From the NCBI GenBank assembly GCA_022495995.1, contig JAFEMH010002581.1, forward strand, positions 1 to 64,000: a DNA stretch of 64,000 bases, written 5' to 3'. The position numbers and the translations under genes were made by a program. Shown in pieces: positions 1-11,135 of this stretch. Source of the DNA: Adenophora triphylla var. japonica (Eukaryota > Streptophyta > Magnoliopsida > Asterales > Campanulaceae). The notes beneath the pieces were generated by a model. The model was not told where the DNA came from. It saw only the letters and a program-made list of their open reading frames with translations, and did not search any database. Every line of letters begins with the position of its first letter. Position 1 is the stretch's first letter.

Positions 1-485
1 GAACTCCGCTCATATCATTGAAACTCGACCTGTATTAACAAGTTAGCCACTAGTAACAAACCGATTAAGAATCGAGTTAGTTAAAATGGAGTCGACTAAG
101 AGCTCCGACTCGTTAAATGAATAAAGCCGATTAAGAATCGAAGCAATAATTAAAAACAACTCGATCTCAAGAGTCGAGTTTGTTAAAAACGAAGTCGACT
201 CAAGAGCTCGGACTTGTTAAAAGAACAAAGCCGATTAAGAATCGAGCTAATTAAAACAAACCGACTAAGAGTCGAGTTTGTTAAAACGAAAACGTTTCGC
301 ACCAAGAAGCCCGACTTGTTAAAAGAACAAAGCCGATTAAGAATCGAAGTTAATTAAAAACAAACTCGACTCAAGCAGTCGAGGTTTGTTAAATGAAGTC
401 GACTAAGAGCTCGGATTTCTGTTAAAAAGAACAAAGCCGATTAAGAATCGAGCCTTGTTTAAACGAAGCCGACTAAGAGTCGAAG
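1..485 (-). repeat. Array of short inverted words in the 3' region of gypsy A
   Basis: Roughly 30-40-bp degenerate units alternate words such as CCGATTAAGAATCG and CTCGACT..AGTCGAG, separated by A-rich spacers. Most units contain a self-complementary core. The reverse complement of this pattern recurs in the same place, after integrase, in the other copy (56705-57090). Confidence 0.8.
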
Positions 486-559
486 CCATTGGTCAGTTAG
501 CGTAACACTATGCCTGATGGAATGAACCGCACTTTTTATTCAAGTAGGAATCACTGCTT

Positions 560-1720
560 ACATCAATCGAAACTAGCCTTAACACAAACTTGAATCCTTT
601 GAAATTGAAAACTAGAAGTAGTATTTCGGATGAGCAGTGAGTAGCATGCCAAGGATGTTTCAACCCGTCACCTCCGTGATTGAGCTATCACGTAGGTCCC
701 TTCTCGACGACCTCCGAGTAACCACATACGACCTTCCCAATTAGAGATAGTTTGATTCTCGCCGGGTCCTTCGGCCTCGTTGCCCCCTTCAATCTTCTTC
801 TCAATACGTAATCCCCAACTTGGAACGACCTTGCTTTGACCCTCTTGCCATGGTAACTTTTAGTTCGCCGCTTCAGTGGTCAAGTTGACTATCTCGGAGG
901 CAGGTCAAGCTTTCTCGCTTCGTCGCATCGTATCCAAGTCGATCAACCCGTTGGTATCATTTTGCTCCCGATTAAAGAAAGTTACTTCTGCTAGCAGCAG
1001 GAATCTCGAGCTCAAACAGGCGCCACGGCTTCACCCATATGTGAGAGCAAAAGTGGGTTTCCGTAGCCCTCCGAGCGTGGTCAGATGTAGACGAACCGCC
1101 CAAAGAGCAAGGGGGAGTTCGTCCAACCAATTGTTTCGCCGACCTACGCAGTCCTGGGGCACTGTTTGAGCGAAGATAGAACAAGCTTTATTTGCCGCTT
1201 CAAAGCCAGCCCATTTCCTTTCAGGATAGGCGACAGAAGATTTCCAATGTTTGATTCCCACTCGCTTCATCTCTCGCTTTCGAAAGTCTGGGGAGAACTG
1301 TGAAACTTACTGCCGACACTATAGCTCGAGGAAAAACCAAACCGACACCCAAATGAAGTCGCGTATGAAGTTGATAAGCATTCTCCTCTCGCTGACGCTG
1401 AGCTAGTGGCTTTGGCTCTTCAACTCCATTTGGTGAAGTAATCTATGCCACTATCACATACTTCAGTGCTTCCTCGCGGAGTGGAAGGGTCCAATCGTGT
1501 CGACGCCCCAGCATGTCAAATGGCCAAGCCGCGATCACAGGAGTTCTGCTTCAGTTGCCTGGCACATGAGGTAAGTTGGCTAAAACCCCGCATTGATCAC
1601 ATTGCTTCGAACAAAGTTGTGGGTGCCGCCCTCATGTGTGGCCGCACATCCCAAAGTGACACCTTGTCGGCCAAGGGTCCCGGCCCCCGGTGGTCCACCG
1701 CAAATTCCACTATGCACTTC
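560..1720 (-). pseudogene. Integrase remnant of gypsy A
   Basis: The minus strand at 1270-1031 encodes a stretch with NNWLDELPLALWAV and FALTYG, typical of the integrase core and C-terminal part of plant Ty3/gypsy elements. The same peptides are read at 55971-56585. The sequence shifts frame repeatedly; for example the part after LTYG continues only in another frame (972-1184). The zinc-binding region falls around 1560-1720. Not functional. Confidence 0.75.
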
Positions 1721-1759
1721 ATGTATCAATGTGGCGACCTTCGAGGGTGGGATGCACTT

Positions 1760-2700
1760 TTAATAATGGCTTCGAGTATAGGATCTTCGAATAGGTCGCC
1801 TCCTTGAATGACATACCTTCGAGCTTTCTTTTGATAGCCCCGAGCCTTCTCTCTCGTCATCCGGCAGCCTCTCCATTCTCTTGGGGGAAATGCCTGCCTT
1901 CATTTCCTCGATCCAACACCTCTCCCGAGTCCAATTTCTTGAGGGATCATCTATGCACCGAATTTTTACCCTCTCATAAGCCGGATTTTCGAGGAAGGAG
2001 ATAGGCTCGGCCATGTGGCTCATCCGAAGGTAATAGCAAGTTTCGAAAGGAGATCGGTCAAATGTAAATTCGTTATCTTCTCTCTTCCAATCCTTTTCAA
2101 TCTCCCCTGCACTTCTAAGTCCTTTATTAAACCCTCCTTCACCTGTGTCAGCAAAGATTTCGATGAGAGTAGCTAAGCACTTCCGTACTCCACCTCTCGA
2201 CCTCGGCCGACTATCACATTGTAGAGTCACAAGAAGCTTCATGATCTTAGTCATGTTCCGGCACTTGGCGTACTCACATACTCGCAATCAAGGCCTCGTA
2301 TTCACCTTCGGTTATTGGAAGCATCAAACTTGAACTCTTAGTGATTCCTCATAACACCTGGCCCCAGCTTCAGGCTCTAATCAACACTATTCCGGCTCCA
2401 CCGTTATTCTCTGGTCGCAGCACTCCGTCTCGAATAGACCTTCCAACAATCGCCTGGCAGGGCTAAATTGACGATTCCCGGGACTCGGTTCTTTACCCTT
2501 AGCTTTTTCTTTAGGAACTTCGTTGCTCGTCGTCTTCCTCGCGAACGTAAAGCCTCGACTCAAGAAGTCACGGGCCTAGAGCTGAGCCTTCAACGCCTTT
2601 CGAGGTCGATAGTCAATGTCAAATTCACAGGGCAATCGACCAATTGAGCAATGACCCGAACTCTCGTAAGCCAGGCAATATCTTTCTCAAAGGTGCATTA
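1760..2700 (-). pseudogene. RNase H and linker remnant of gypsy A
   Basis: The minus-strand ORF 2287-1760 contains EPISFLENPAYERVKI and IDDPSRNWTRE, also present at 55240-55350 in the other copy. This is the linker between RNase H and integrase. RNase H proper lies to the right (about 2290-2700) and is broken by stops and frameshifts. No intact catalytic domain remains. Confidence 0.65.
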
Positions 2701-3800
2701 GTAAGAACCACGATTGGACGAGCTAGAAAATAAGCTCGCAGCCTTCCTCAAGCTACGACTAGAGCATAGGCGACCTTCTCGCCGTTGTAATACCTACTTT
2801 CCACATCCGATAAAGCTATTGAGATATAGCACATGCTTCCTCAAGCCCTCATCCTCTCTAATCAACACCGCCGCAACCGACTTGTCTCCCACGTATAGAT
2901 ATACAAACAAAGTCTCTCCAAAGGGTCGGGCTACTTAGCAGGGGTGGAGTAGCGAGGTAATCCTTTAGCCGTTGGAACGACGAATGACATTCGGTCAGTC
3001 CATTCAAAACTTTTCGTCCCCTCAATGCTTTCAAGAAGGGGAGAGACCTTTCGCCGACTTTGATATGAGGCTACCAAGAGCCGCTACCCTTCCATTAAGT
3101 CGCCGCATCTCTTTGATAGTGGTGGGGGCCTTCATGTCGACTAAAGCCTTTATCTTCTCGGATTAGCTTCTATACCCCTTTCGAGATACCATGAATCCCA
3201 AGAACTTGCCACCGCCACTCCAAACACACATTTACCGGGGTTGAGCTTTATGTCGTTTGCTCGTAAATTGGCGAATGTCTCCTTTAGGTCGACCACGTGA
3301 CTCCGGCCTTAGTTTTAATGACCATGTCGTCAACGTAGGCCTCCATATTTCGACCAATCTGGTGAGGCAAAGACTTTGTTCACCATCCTCTCGATAGGTC
3401 GCTCCTCGCATTCTTCAATCCAAAAGGCATCATATTGTAGCAAAGAGATGCCTCCACAGCTCGAAACGCCGTTTTCACTATGTCATCCTCGTGCATCTTT
3501 ATCTCGGTGGTATCCCGAGTAAGCATCCAGAAACCGAGAGTAGAGTGACCAAAGAATGGAATCAACAAGCTTGTCAATTCTAGGAAGAGGATAGCTATCC
3601 TTCGGGCAAGCTAGATCGAGAGTAGTGAAGTCGACACACATCCGCCACTTGCCATTCGATTTCTTCACCATGACCACGTTGGCCAACCACGTTGTATGAG
3701 TGGCCTCTTTGATTATACCGCGCTCAAAGTTTTTGTACCTCTGCTTTGATAGCCTCTTCCTTGTCGCGAGCAAAACTTCTCAACTTTGGGGTCTAGGCTT
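2700..3800 (-). pseudogene. Reverse transcriptase remnant of gypsy A
   Basis: The minus frame at 3773-3483 gives TTWLANVVMVKKSNGKWRM and CVDF, followed by CPKDSYPLPRIDKLVDS, a classic Ty3/gypsy RT block. The next block (LDAYSGYH, then MMPFGLKNA) continues in other frames down to 3380. The catalytic YVDDM block falls near 3330 and is out of frame. At least three frame changes are visible, so this is a dead copy. Confidence 0.8.
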
Positions 3801-4239
3801 TATGGTCGGGTTGCCGACTTCCACCGCGAACAGCCGACCTCCTCCTTGATTCCCTCATGTCTTCTACCCTCCATGCAAAGACATCATTACTTTCTTTGAG
3901 TAGCTCGATGATTTCGCTCGCTCCTCAACCGATAGCCGCTTCCCAATCCGAATTTTTGGTCGGGGTAAGAAAGGTCAGATTGCGACTCTAGCTCATCCAC
4001 AGCCTTCTAGCTCGCCCATCTCTCGAATTATGGGGAGTCTCCACTATGATTTCCCGACCTTTGTCTTTCCTCGGCTCCCAAGTGTGGGGCCTCCTCGCCT
4101 ATCATATCATCAAGCTTGTCTCGCAACCTTTGCTGGTAGCTGGCCCCCGAGTTATTGTCTATCCGGAGGCATGTCTCCTATGACGACTTGATCGACCATA
4201 ACTACATCCGAATCGACCTCGCTGGTGTTAGAGTGACGT

Positions 4240-4900
4240 GTCGACTCAAGCATGACCTCGTCTTTTGAGCGATAGGTCGACTCTGCCACGTCGGTGATTG
4301 CTGACGCCGGGTAGTTTTAGATCGGGGATCGAGACAGCCTTCAAGTAACCATCGCCAGCCTCAATCTCCAGCCTCCCTTTTCTTTTCTTTCTCTTAGAAC
4401 ATGATCCAGATAAGCACGAGCCGTGCCTTGTACGCAACCCACTCCACAGTGTGGGGAACTTTACTGCTGGTGAGGAATTGATGCTACCATTCCAAGAGCG
4501 ACCTGGGTCCAGAATTCCAAGTATGGCGGCATAGTCACTATTTACATCAATTACGATAAATTGTACCTTCGAGACAATCCCGAGGGGGTGCGGCCTAGGT
4601 CGACGTCGAGCATTATCTCGGCCTTTAGCATCAACTCGGTGGTTGGTGAAGCCCTCCAACCTCGCCATCATATCTCTCCAACCGTTCATCATTAAGACCC
4701 ATCTCGAAAGTTTTGTAAAACAAAATATCCTTGCAGCCCCCGTGTCGACTAAGAGTCCGCTTCGTCGTACACCCATCAATGAGGCCTGGGATGACGAGAA
4801 CTTGCTCCCTAGCCGCCATATTTGTTGCCAATTCGTGGGGTAGAAGCCGATCGCCTCATCTCTTACTTCTCTCCTCGGGAGGCACACGCTGGGCCTTAGT
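4240..4900 (-). pseudogene. Aspartic protease remnant of gypsy A
   Basis: Minus-strand reading gives VDTGAARIFCFTK at about 4760-4720, the D-T-G active-site block of a retroviral-type aspartic protease. The continuation toward FYKTFEMGLNDE is only in a neighbouring frame (4831-4631). The same block occurs at 52560-52620 in the plus-strand copy. The domain is frameshifted and not functional. Confidence 0.7.
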
Positions 4901-4979
4901 GAGCCGGGAATATCTTGTGCTTGATGGCCGTATTGCTCGATTGTTCAAGCTGATGACCCCTGTGTTCGCCTAGGCCGCC

Positions 4980-6860
4980 TAGGTCCTTGTTGCCCACCGC
5001 CTGCCGCTCACCTCCCCCAGCCTCGAGGTCTCTTCACATAAGCTTCGAGTCTCCCCGGTCGACCATTCTCCTGGATGATACGCTTTAATCCCAAGCAATC
5101 CTCTCGAGATGACCAGCTGTCTTTGTGGTAGTCGCAGCACTTGCTTTGTTGTCCCGCCTAAACTTGTTGCCTCGGATTCATTGGGACCGGAGGAGCCAGC
5201 TCGACAAAGATTCAAAATCTCGGTCGACTCACCGTGAGGAGCGAAAGCTTCAGGCACCTTCTCTCGTCGCCCTAGTTCTGTTCTTTCCATTTTTATTGTT
5301 CCCCCATTCTTGTTGGAGTCCTTTTTATCATCAAATGATTTCAACCTTGGGGCTCTTTCCTTCTTCTTTCTTTTCTTTCCTCGCCCAGGCGACATTATAC
5401 ACCTTTTTCAAACAACTCCCGTCGAGTTGTGACCGTTGAGCTGACCGTGAGTTCGTAGTCCATGTCTTCCGAGGAAATACCACTTCGAAGCAATTGATTA
5501 CCTCCCTGTCTCGTGAGGTCTTCCTCTATCTTATCAACCATCTCTTTGAACTTGATGAAATAGCTCATCGAGCTTTCATTCTTACCCCGCACCAAGTTAT
5601 TCAGATCAGTGACGGTTTATCTTTCCCGAGCTCCCACAATGAGAAGCGGTCTAAGAATTTTGTTCAAGCATGCCCAAGTGGTGATACTACTAGCAACTCA
5701 AACCATTCAACCAAGTTAAGGCCGCCCCAAGAAGTGTGCTTAGGAGAGCTTTGCACATGTTGTCATCCTCATTTGGCTACAAAACACATAGTGGCTTCCC
5801 AGATGTGCTATGTGGCTCCCGGCATTTGTCGACCCAGAGTACTTCTCCGTAAGAGGCAACCTAAAAGTAGGAGGAGGTCGACTATCTCTACGATTTCTTT
5901 GGATAAGGGTCGAAGAGCAAAATCAATTCGTTCGACCTTTCCAAGCATCCTTCTTCTTCTCCTCCTCCCATTGCTCAAATTTCTTTTTCATCAACAACCA
6001 TTCTCTCGGCATCGGGTCTCTCATCTCCCGGAGGGGAGCAAACATTGGACCTCTCGGCCTTCACTTCGGGGAGTCACCGCCTACTCCTTCGTCCCCGTGA
6101 GAATTGGTCACTTTCGATCTTATTGGAGATCTATGTCATGTTACTTCTTTGAGGCGACTGCGCCTCTCGGCCAGCCAGACGGCGACCTCGCGCCCGTGAT
6201 CTCCATGTGGCGACCTGCGCCTTTCCCCTGCTCACGTGCGACCTATGCCCATTTCTCGTCTCTTTGGGACCCCGATCTCTCGTATCGGGCCGGGAGAAAC
6301 ATGTCTGCTTTCTATTGGCCGTTAACCGAGTCCTCAAATCGATTGAGCCTCCCCGCTCTCGTTTACGCTGAGGCTAGCTCTTAAATCATTACTCTAAGCA
6401 CATGAACTATAGTAGGAGCTCGACGTACTATTTCGTCCTCGCCGTTCATCCCCACACCTTCGTTTGGCCTAGCACTCCCGGCCTGTTGCCCTTTAGAAAC
6501 TCCGAGCGGGTGCCACTCTCTCGGAGCGTATGTCGGCTGTTTCGCTCCTCCATGGCTATTAAGTCGCCCGGAATCTCGGCTCGCTCCAACATCATTTCTT
6601 TTTTCTTGCTCATGGGATTAGTGCAGAGGGACCCCGCCTCGGCTTCCCACATTAGCACTGCCCGGGTTATGCTTGGGTGAGGTGGAGCTCCTCGTCCTTC
6701 CATGTGACGCTTTTCTCTCCTTGCATCGGCAATCCTCGCCATCGCCCACGCTCATAGAGCGTGTCGCCCTAGCATGATGTCGTTGAGGAGGGGGAGGAGG
6801 AGGCAAATCTGCATTTCCAACGTTTGTATTGTTGTTGTTGTTCACTTCATGCCCAAGTGA
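4980..6860 (-). pseudogene. gag remnant of gypsy A
   Basis: The minus frame at 5595-5395 encodes RGKNESSMSYFIKFKEMVDK, the C-terminal part of a Retrotrans_gag domain. An N-terminal piece rich in Asn and Pro (NNNNNTN, LPPPPPP) lies at 6845-6618. Both have counterparts in the other copy (51720-51850 and 50490-50620). The middle part is broken by frameshifts. Confidence 0.7.
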
Positions 6861-6959
6861 AGCCTCGGATACGTGTCCTTCGAAGTCACCATTGTTGCGG
6901 AGTTGATGGAGTTTTCGAAGTCAAGTCTAAAGCACGTTCCGGCAATGGAACCAAACCGA

Positions 6960-7611
6960 TGCCGCAGAAATGTGCTTATCAATCTTCCTCCACGTGGCAG
7001 GGTGATCACACAGCTTCTTGACTCGAAAACAGAACCCACGACTAGCCGGATGTGTCTCCTGTGAAGACGCTCAGGCGTGAGTAAGATCACAGTTGTATAT
7101 AGCTCAAAATGTATTGAATGATGAACTCAGAATACAAAATGGCAGTTACCTTTCACCGTTTGGTAGTGATGAAGTATTTATAGGCAAGAGTGATGTATTT
7201 TTGGGGAGGCAACATGTCCTCCGAGATTATAGCGGCCGTTACTTGGTCGTGGGCACGTGTCTATAACGGTCCCTGATTTGTAGGGATGTAGTTGTGAGCA
7301 TTGATTAACCAAATAAGCCGGCAAGTGTCAGGTCGTCACTTGCTGAGTTAGGTCGAGGTCGCCACTCGTGGAATGGTCGACCTGACTGTCGGGTAGAGCA
7401 TGGTTCGTACCCGAATTGCAGCATGGATCATGAGGTCGGACTAAGTTAGGTCAGGACCTGTAGGTCGAACCATGGGCTTAGTCGACTGATGTGTGAGATG
7501 GGCCTTGGGCTTTGTTCTGATTGGGCCAGCCCTATCGAGAATGTGATAATCGAAGCTGGATGTAATTGGGCTTTATTTGCTTGACCCAACTCGGCACTTT
7601 TGGTATGTTCA
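6960..7611 (-). repeat. 5' LTR of gypsy A
   Basis: On the minus strand it begins TGAACATACC (7611) and ends GCGGCA (6960), giving TG..CA ends and a length of about 652 bp. It aligns by eye over its full length with 49720-50372 and 61086-61733. A TATAAATA box lies at 7182-7175. No matching target duplication can be tested because the other LTR is outside the window. Confidence 0.85.
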
Positions 7612-7858
7612 AGTTGTTTTAATCAAAAAGGCAAAAAAAATTAAAAAAAAAATAAATGTAGTTTTTTGTAATATCATATCTATGTTTTTTTTTTTTTGTA
7701 AATAACACCTTTTGAAGTAATTTTTGGTAATAACTCCTTTTATTTATATTGAATTGAAAATGCGTGCAAAAAAAGGGTCGACCTACACCGGTAATAACCC
7801 ATTTGGTAATTTTTTATGTCTCCATATGCCGCCATATTGTCAAATTAATAATAAAAAA
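7612..7858. other. A/T-rich spacer
   Basis: There are poly(A) and poly(T) runs at about 7627-7655 and 7686-7700 and no coding sequence. It ends in AATAAAAAA, the left target duplication of the next element. Confidence 0.6.
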
Positions 7859-9335
7859 GGACAAATTGCATTTTAGGGCCTAAACTCGTACTCATGGGGG
7901 GTATTCTATACGGGGCCTTAATATTTTTTGTCACATCGGGGTTCAATGAGTTATTTTTTCGCCAGTTAAGGGTTTTTGTCGAAATTCGTTAAAAAGTCAG
8001 TTAAGTCCCATGTGACATGCACATGATCGACGGATTGGATGAATTTGAAATTGACTTCGTATTTTAAGGGGGTTTAATGAAAATTCCAAAATAAGAGGGT
8101 ATTAAATTAAATTTATTTTTAAACATTAATTGCTCAAATTTTAAACAAAATAGTAATTATCATCTAAATTAAAAATAAAAAATAAAAAATAAAAAGTCAA
8201 TAATCAAAATACTTTTATAATTCATAATTTTATAGTTTTATAATTTTTAATTTTTAATATACTATCAAAATAATGAATAAAAAATCATAAAAAGGAAAAC
8301 TATAAATAAATAAATAAAATTATCAAACAAAAATTCCCTCACATATTCATGCTTATGTACAATTCATCCCCCACTCAACGTTAACTTTCCCTCTTCATTT
8401 TCAAAAGCCACGACCACCCTCATTCCATCCTCAACCACCATAACACCACCATCACCCACCCCATCTCCACCAACCTCCTTCTCTCCCCCTTTCCAAATTT
8501 GCCATCAACTCACCATCACCCACTATCATCTGCCAACACCATAGACAATCACCATCCACCATCAAAATCGCCACCACCAATTTGAACAACAAACCAATCA
8601 AAAGAAAATTCCCAATCTACCATCATCTCACCAACATCCGCCAACCACTAATAAACCATAATAATATACAAATTTGAACCAAAATGAACAAATGTAAATC
8701 AGAAATTCAAACTAGATTAATCAATAATTTAAACCAAAACTCAGATCTTGGAGAGAGAGACGAGAGAGAGGCCCAGGTTGGGTGGGGTGGTGGACGGCGG
8801 TGATGACGGAGGACTGGTGGACGATGGCAAGAAGGCGACAGACATGGGTAAGCATATTGGAGAAGGGTGCGGTTACAGATTTGGGGTGGAAGGTGCAAAA
8901 ATAAAGGGAGCAATAGGGAAAGGGGATGAGGGTGAGGTTGGAGAGGGGAAGGGATGGTGGTTGGCAGTGCTACAACCGTGGATGGTATGGTCGCATATAT
9001 GAGTGAGGGAGGTGAGTTTAATATGTAAATGGGGGGGGGTTGTAGGGTTTGGATCTTTGTTTGAAGTAGAAAGAGAATTATATTCCCTTCACCCTCCCCT
9101 CATTTTCCACACTTTTACATTTGACCCCTTAAAACATTAAGTTAATTTCAAACTCATCTAATCCGTCGATTACATATATGGCATATGAGGCTTAATCGGC
9201 TTTTTAACGAATTTCGTTAAAAAACCCTAACTGACAAAAAATTCACACATTGGGCACTGATTTGGCAAAAAAATAAAATAGTGAGACACCGTATAAAAGA
9301 CCCCTCTCAAATTTAAGCCTAAACTGCAATTTACC
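7859..9335. mobile_element. MULE-like TIR element, non-autonomous, 9-bp TSD
   Basis: Inverted ends of roughly 250 bp face each other (about 7859-8110 and 9090-9335), starting GGACAAATTGCA on the left and ending TGCAATTTACC on the right. Both ends are flanked by the same 9 bases, AATAAAAAA (7850-7858 and 9336-9344). A 9-bp TSD with long TIRs is typical of Mutator-like elements, although this TSD is low in complexity. The interior is C/A-rich on the left (8400-8580) and G-rich on the right (8745-8960). Its ORFs are low-complexity and show no transposase. Confidence 0.75.
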
Positions 9336-9415
9336 AATAAAAAAGTTAAATAATTTTTTTGTCAACATTTTTTGTCAATTTTTTTTTTGTGTGTCAGACA
9401 TAGGAATTAGTGAAA

Positions 9416-9470
9416 TCTATACTTATAGTATATTAAAGTTGACGAAATGAATTATGGGAGTGACACCTCA
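9416..9470 (+). mobile_element. Helitron-like 5' terminus
   Basis: The sequence starts TCTATACTTATAG after an A and continues TATATTAAAGTTGACGA. Plant Helitrons typically begin TCTATA. The TATATTAAAGTTGA motif is also found just inside the 5' end of the better-defined Helitron at 28857-30535 (minus strand). The matching 3' end (hairpin plus CTAG) was not found; it may have been lost to later insertions. The RPA-like gene downstream fits Helitron cargo. Confidence 0.5.
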
Positions 9471-9883
9471 TCAAATTTTGGGTGTATCTTGACTGTGAGG
9501 ATGCCATGTCGGATGATAAAAAAATGCTATTGACTTTTCATTTCGGCTTACACAATGAATATACATGGTGATGTACTTAGGCGTGGTAATGGAAGTCTAA
9601 ATATGATGTATGAATAATATTCACCTATACATTAGGGCTTATATAAATGTCCAAATACATGCTGTGTTTCAAGTCACCAAATACAATTGGAATAAGAATG
9701 GTTCCTAAAACTGACATCTTATCAATTGCTATTAGTATGAGTACTTAATATAGCACCAAATAAACTAGGTGTTTCTAATGTACATGTATAAAACTCCTCA
9801 TTCATAATATTCGTATAATACCAGGTAGCAAGCAGTTTTGGAAGATCAGCCAGTCCTCAGTTTCCAGTGTCATCCTATCCCCT

Positions 9884-10182
9884 CTGTTGCTTTTCATCTT
9901 CTTCTAACTGTAATCATATGTAACTTCAATGTTATCATCATTGATCTCCCTATATTGTTATCATCATTAATCTCCCTATATTTTATAAAAACAATAAAGC
10001 ACTGAAAGTGTGAACTCACAATTTGATCTTCTCCGTTGCTTTTCCTCTTCTTCTAACTGTGATCATATGTAACTTCAGTTTTATCATCATTGATCTCCCT
10101 ATATTATTATCATCATTAGTCTCCATATATTTTATAAAAAAAAACACTCATACTGTGAACTCACAATTTGATCTTCTGTATT
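9884..10182 (+). repeat. Tandem duplication of about 149 bp upstream of the RPA-like gene
   Basis: A segment beginning GTTGCTTTTCATCTTCTTC (9886) repeats at 10035 with a few changes; both copies continue through ATCATATGTAACTTCA and end near AACTCACAATTTGATCTTCT. It lies just 5' of the ATG at 10201, in the leader or promoter region. Confidence 0.75.
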
Positions 10183-10702
10183 TTCCTTCGTCGTTTACAG
10201 ATGGCTCCACAAACAATCCTTCTCAGCCAGTGGCAACGAGAAAGATGCGAGAAAAGGGTTATTTGCCGGGTATCGCATATATGGAATTCGTACAACACAA
10301 AAAAAGATCGTGAGATAATGAGTATGGACTTTTTGGCTGTAGATGAGAAGGTGATGTGGCACATATGTTTTAACATTATGCAATGCAATTATTTTTTCCT
10401 AAAAAGCTTCAGTTAAATATGTGAAAGCTAAATTTTTCTTTTCTTCTTTGTGACTATCGTAGGCTGATTCAATACATTGTAGCATCATGAGTAGATTTAT
10501 ACCTGATTTCTGTGGTTTATTTGAAGAGGGGTGCTTTTATACCATAAAAAATTTAACTGTCGAGGTCACAAGGCCAGAGTACCGTGTGGTTCATAGGGAT
10601 GAATATATTCTCCTAGATGCTTCTACCTATGTTGAAGAGATAGTGAAGGATATACCTCAAATTCCTAGGCATGTCTTTGCCCCTGTACCCTATCACCTGT
10701 TA

Positions 10703-11071
10703 TAGGGATGATCAAAACCGGTTCCGGGCCCGGTTCCGGTTCGGAAAATGTATGACCTTAACCGGCCCGGATTGCTCACGGTTCCGGTTAATCCGGTTTC
10801 GGTTTTCTCCCCGGTTCGTCCGGTTCTGGGCTTTTTCCGATCCGGTTCCGATCCGGTTCTATTGAAAAACAATGAATTTTTGTCCGGTTCCGGGCTTTTT
10901 TCGGTCCGGTTCACCATTTTGGTGACCCTTAACCGGCCCGGCTCCAAACCGGTTTCGGTTATCCCGGTTCCAGTTTTCGTGACGGTTCATGGCGGTTCAG
11001 GGCTTTTTTGGTTCGATTCCGGTCCGGTTTTCCAGTTCCGGTCCGGTTCCGGTCCGATTTGGCCATCCCTA
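10703..11071. mobile_element. hAT-type MITE with CCGGTTCC-rich subterminal repeats
   Basis: The ends are TAGGGATG.. and ..CATCCCTA, flanked by ACCTGTTA (10695-10702) and ACCTATTA (11072-11079), an 8-bp TSD matching at 7 of 8 bases. The body is packed with CCGGTTCCGG-like repeats. Eight-bp TSDs and short TAGGG ends fit hAT elements. It lies inside exon 2 of the RPA-like gene. Confidence 0.85.
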
Positions 11072-11135
11072 ACCTATTACCCGACATTAGCGATAATAAG
11101 AGGAATCTTTGTGGTAAGTAATTTTGTTGTCAAAT

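Larger units (their letters stand above)
1..7611 (-). mobile_element. Decayed Tat-type Ty3/gypsy retrotransposon (gypsy A), cut by the window edge
   Basis: Reading on the minus strand from right to left, the order is LTR (7611-6960), gag, protease, reverse transcriptase, RNase H, integrase and then a repeat array. The order and many short peptides match the plus-strand copy at 49720-61733. Every coding domain is broken by stops and small indels. The antisense accessory ORF and the 3' LTR of this copy would lie left of base 1. No chromodomain is visible at the integrase end, which together with the antisense ORF of the sister copy points to the Tat lineage (inference). Confidence 0.85.

Noticed and set aside
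5494..6384. 296-codon plus-strand ORF in gypsy A
   Set aside because: It is the antisense of gag; the minus strand carries recognisable Gag peptides.
8707..9002. Overlapping ORFs in the MULE-like element
   Set aside because: Low-complexity Pro/His- or Gly/Glu-rich products of a C/A-rich strand; no domain.
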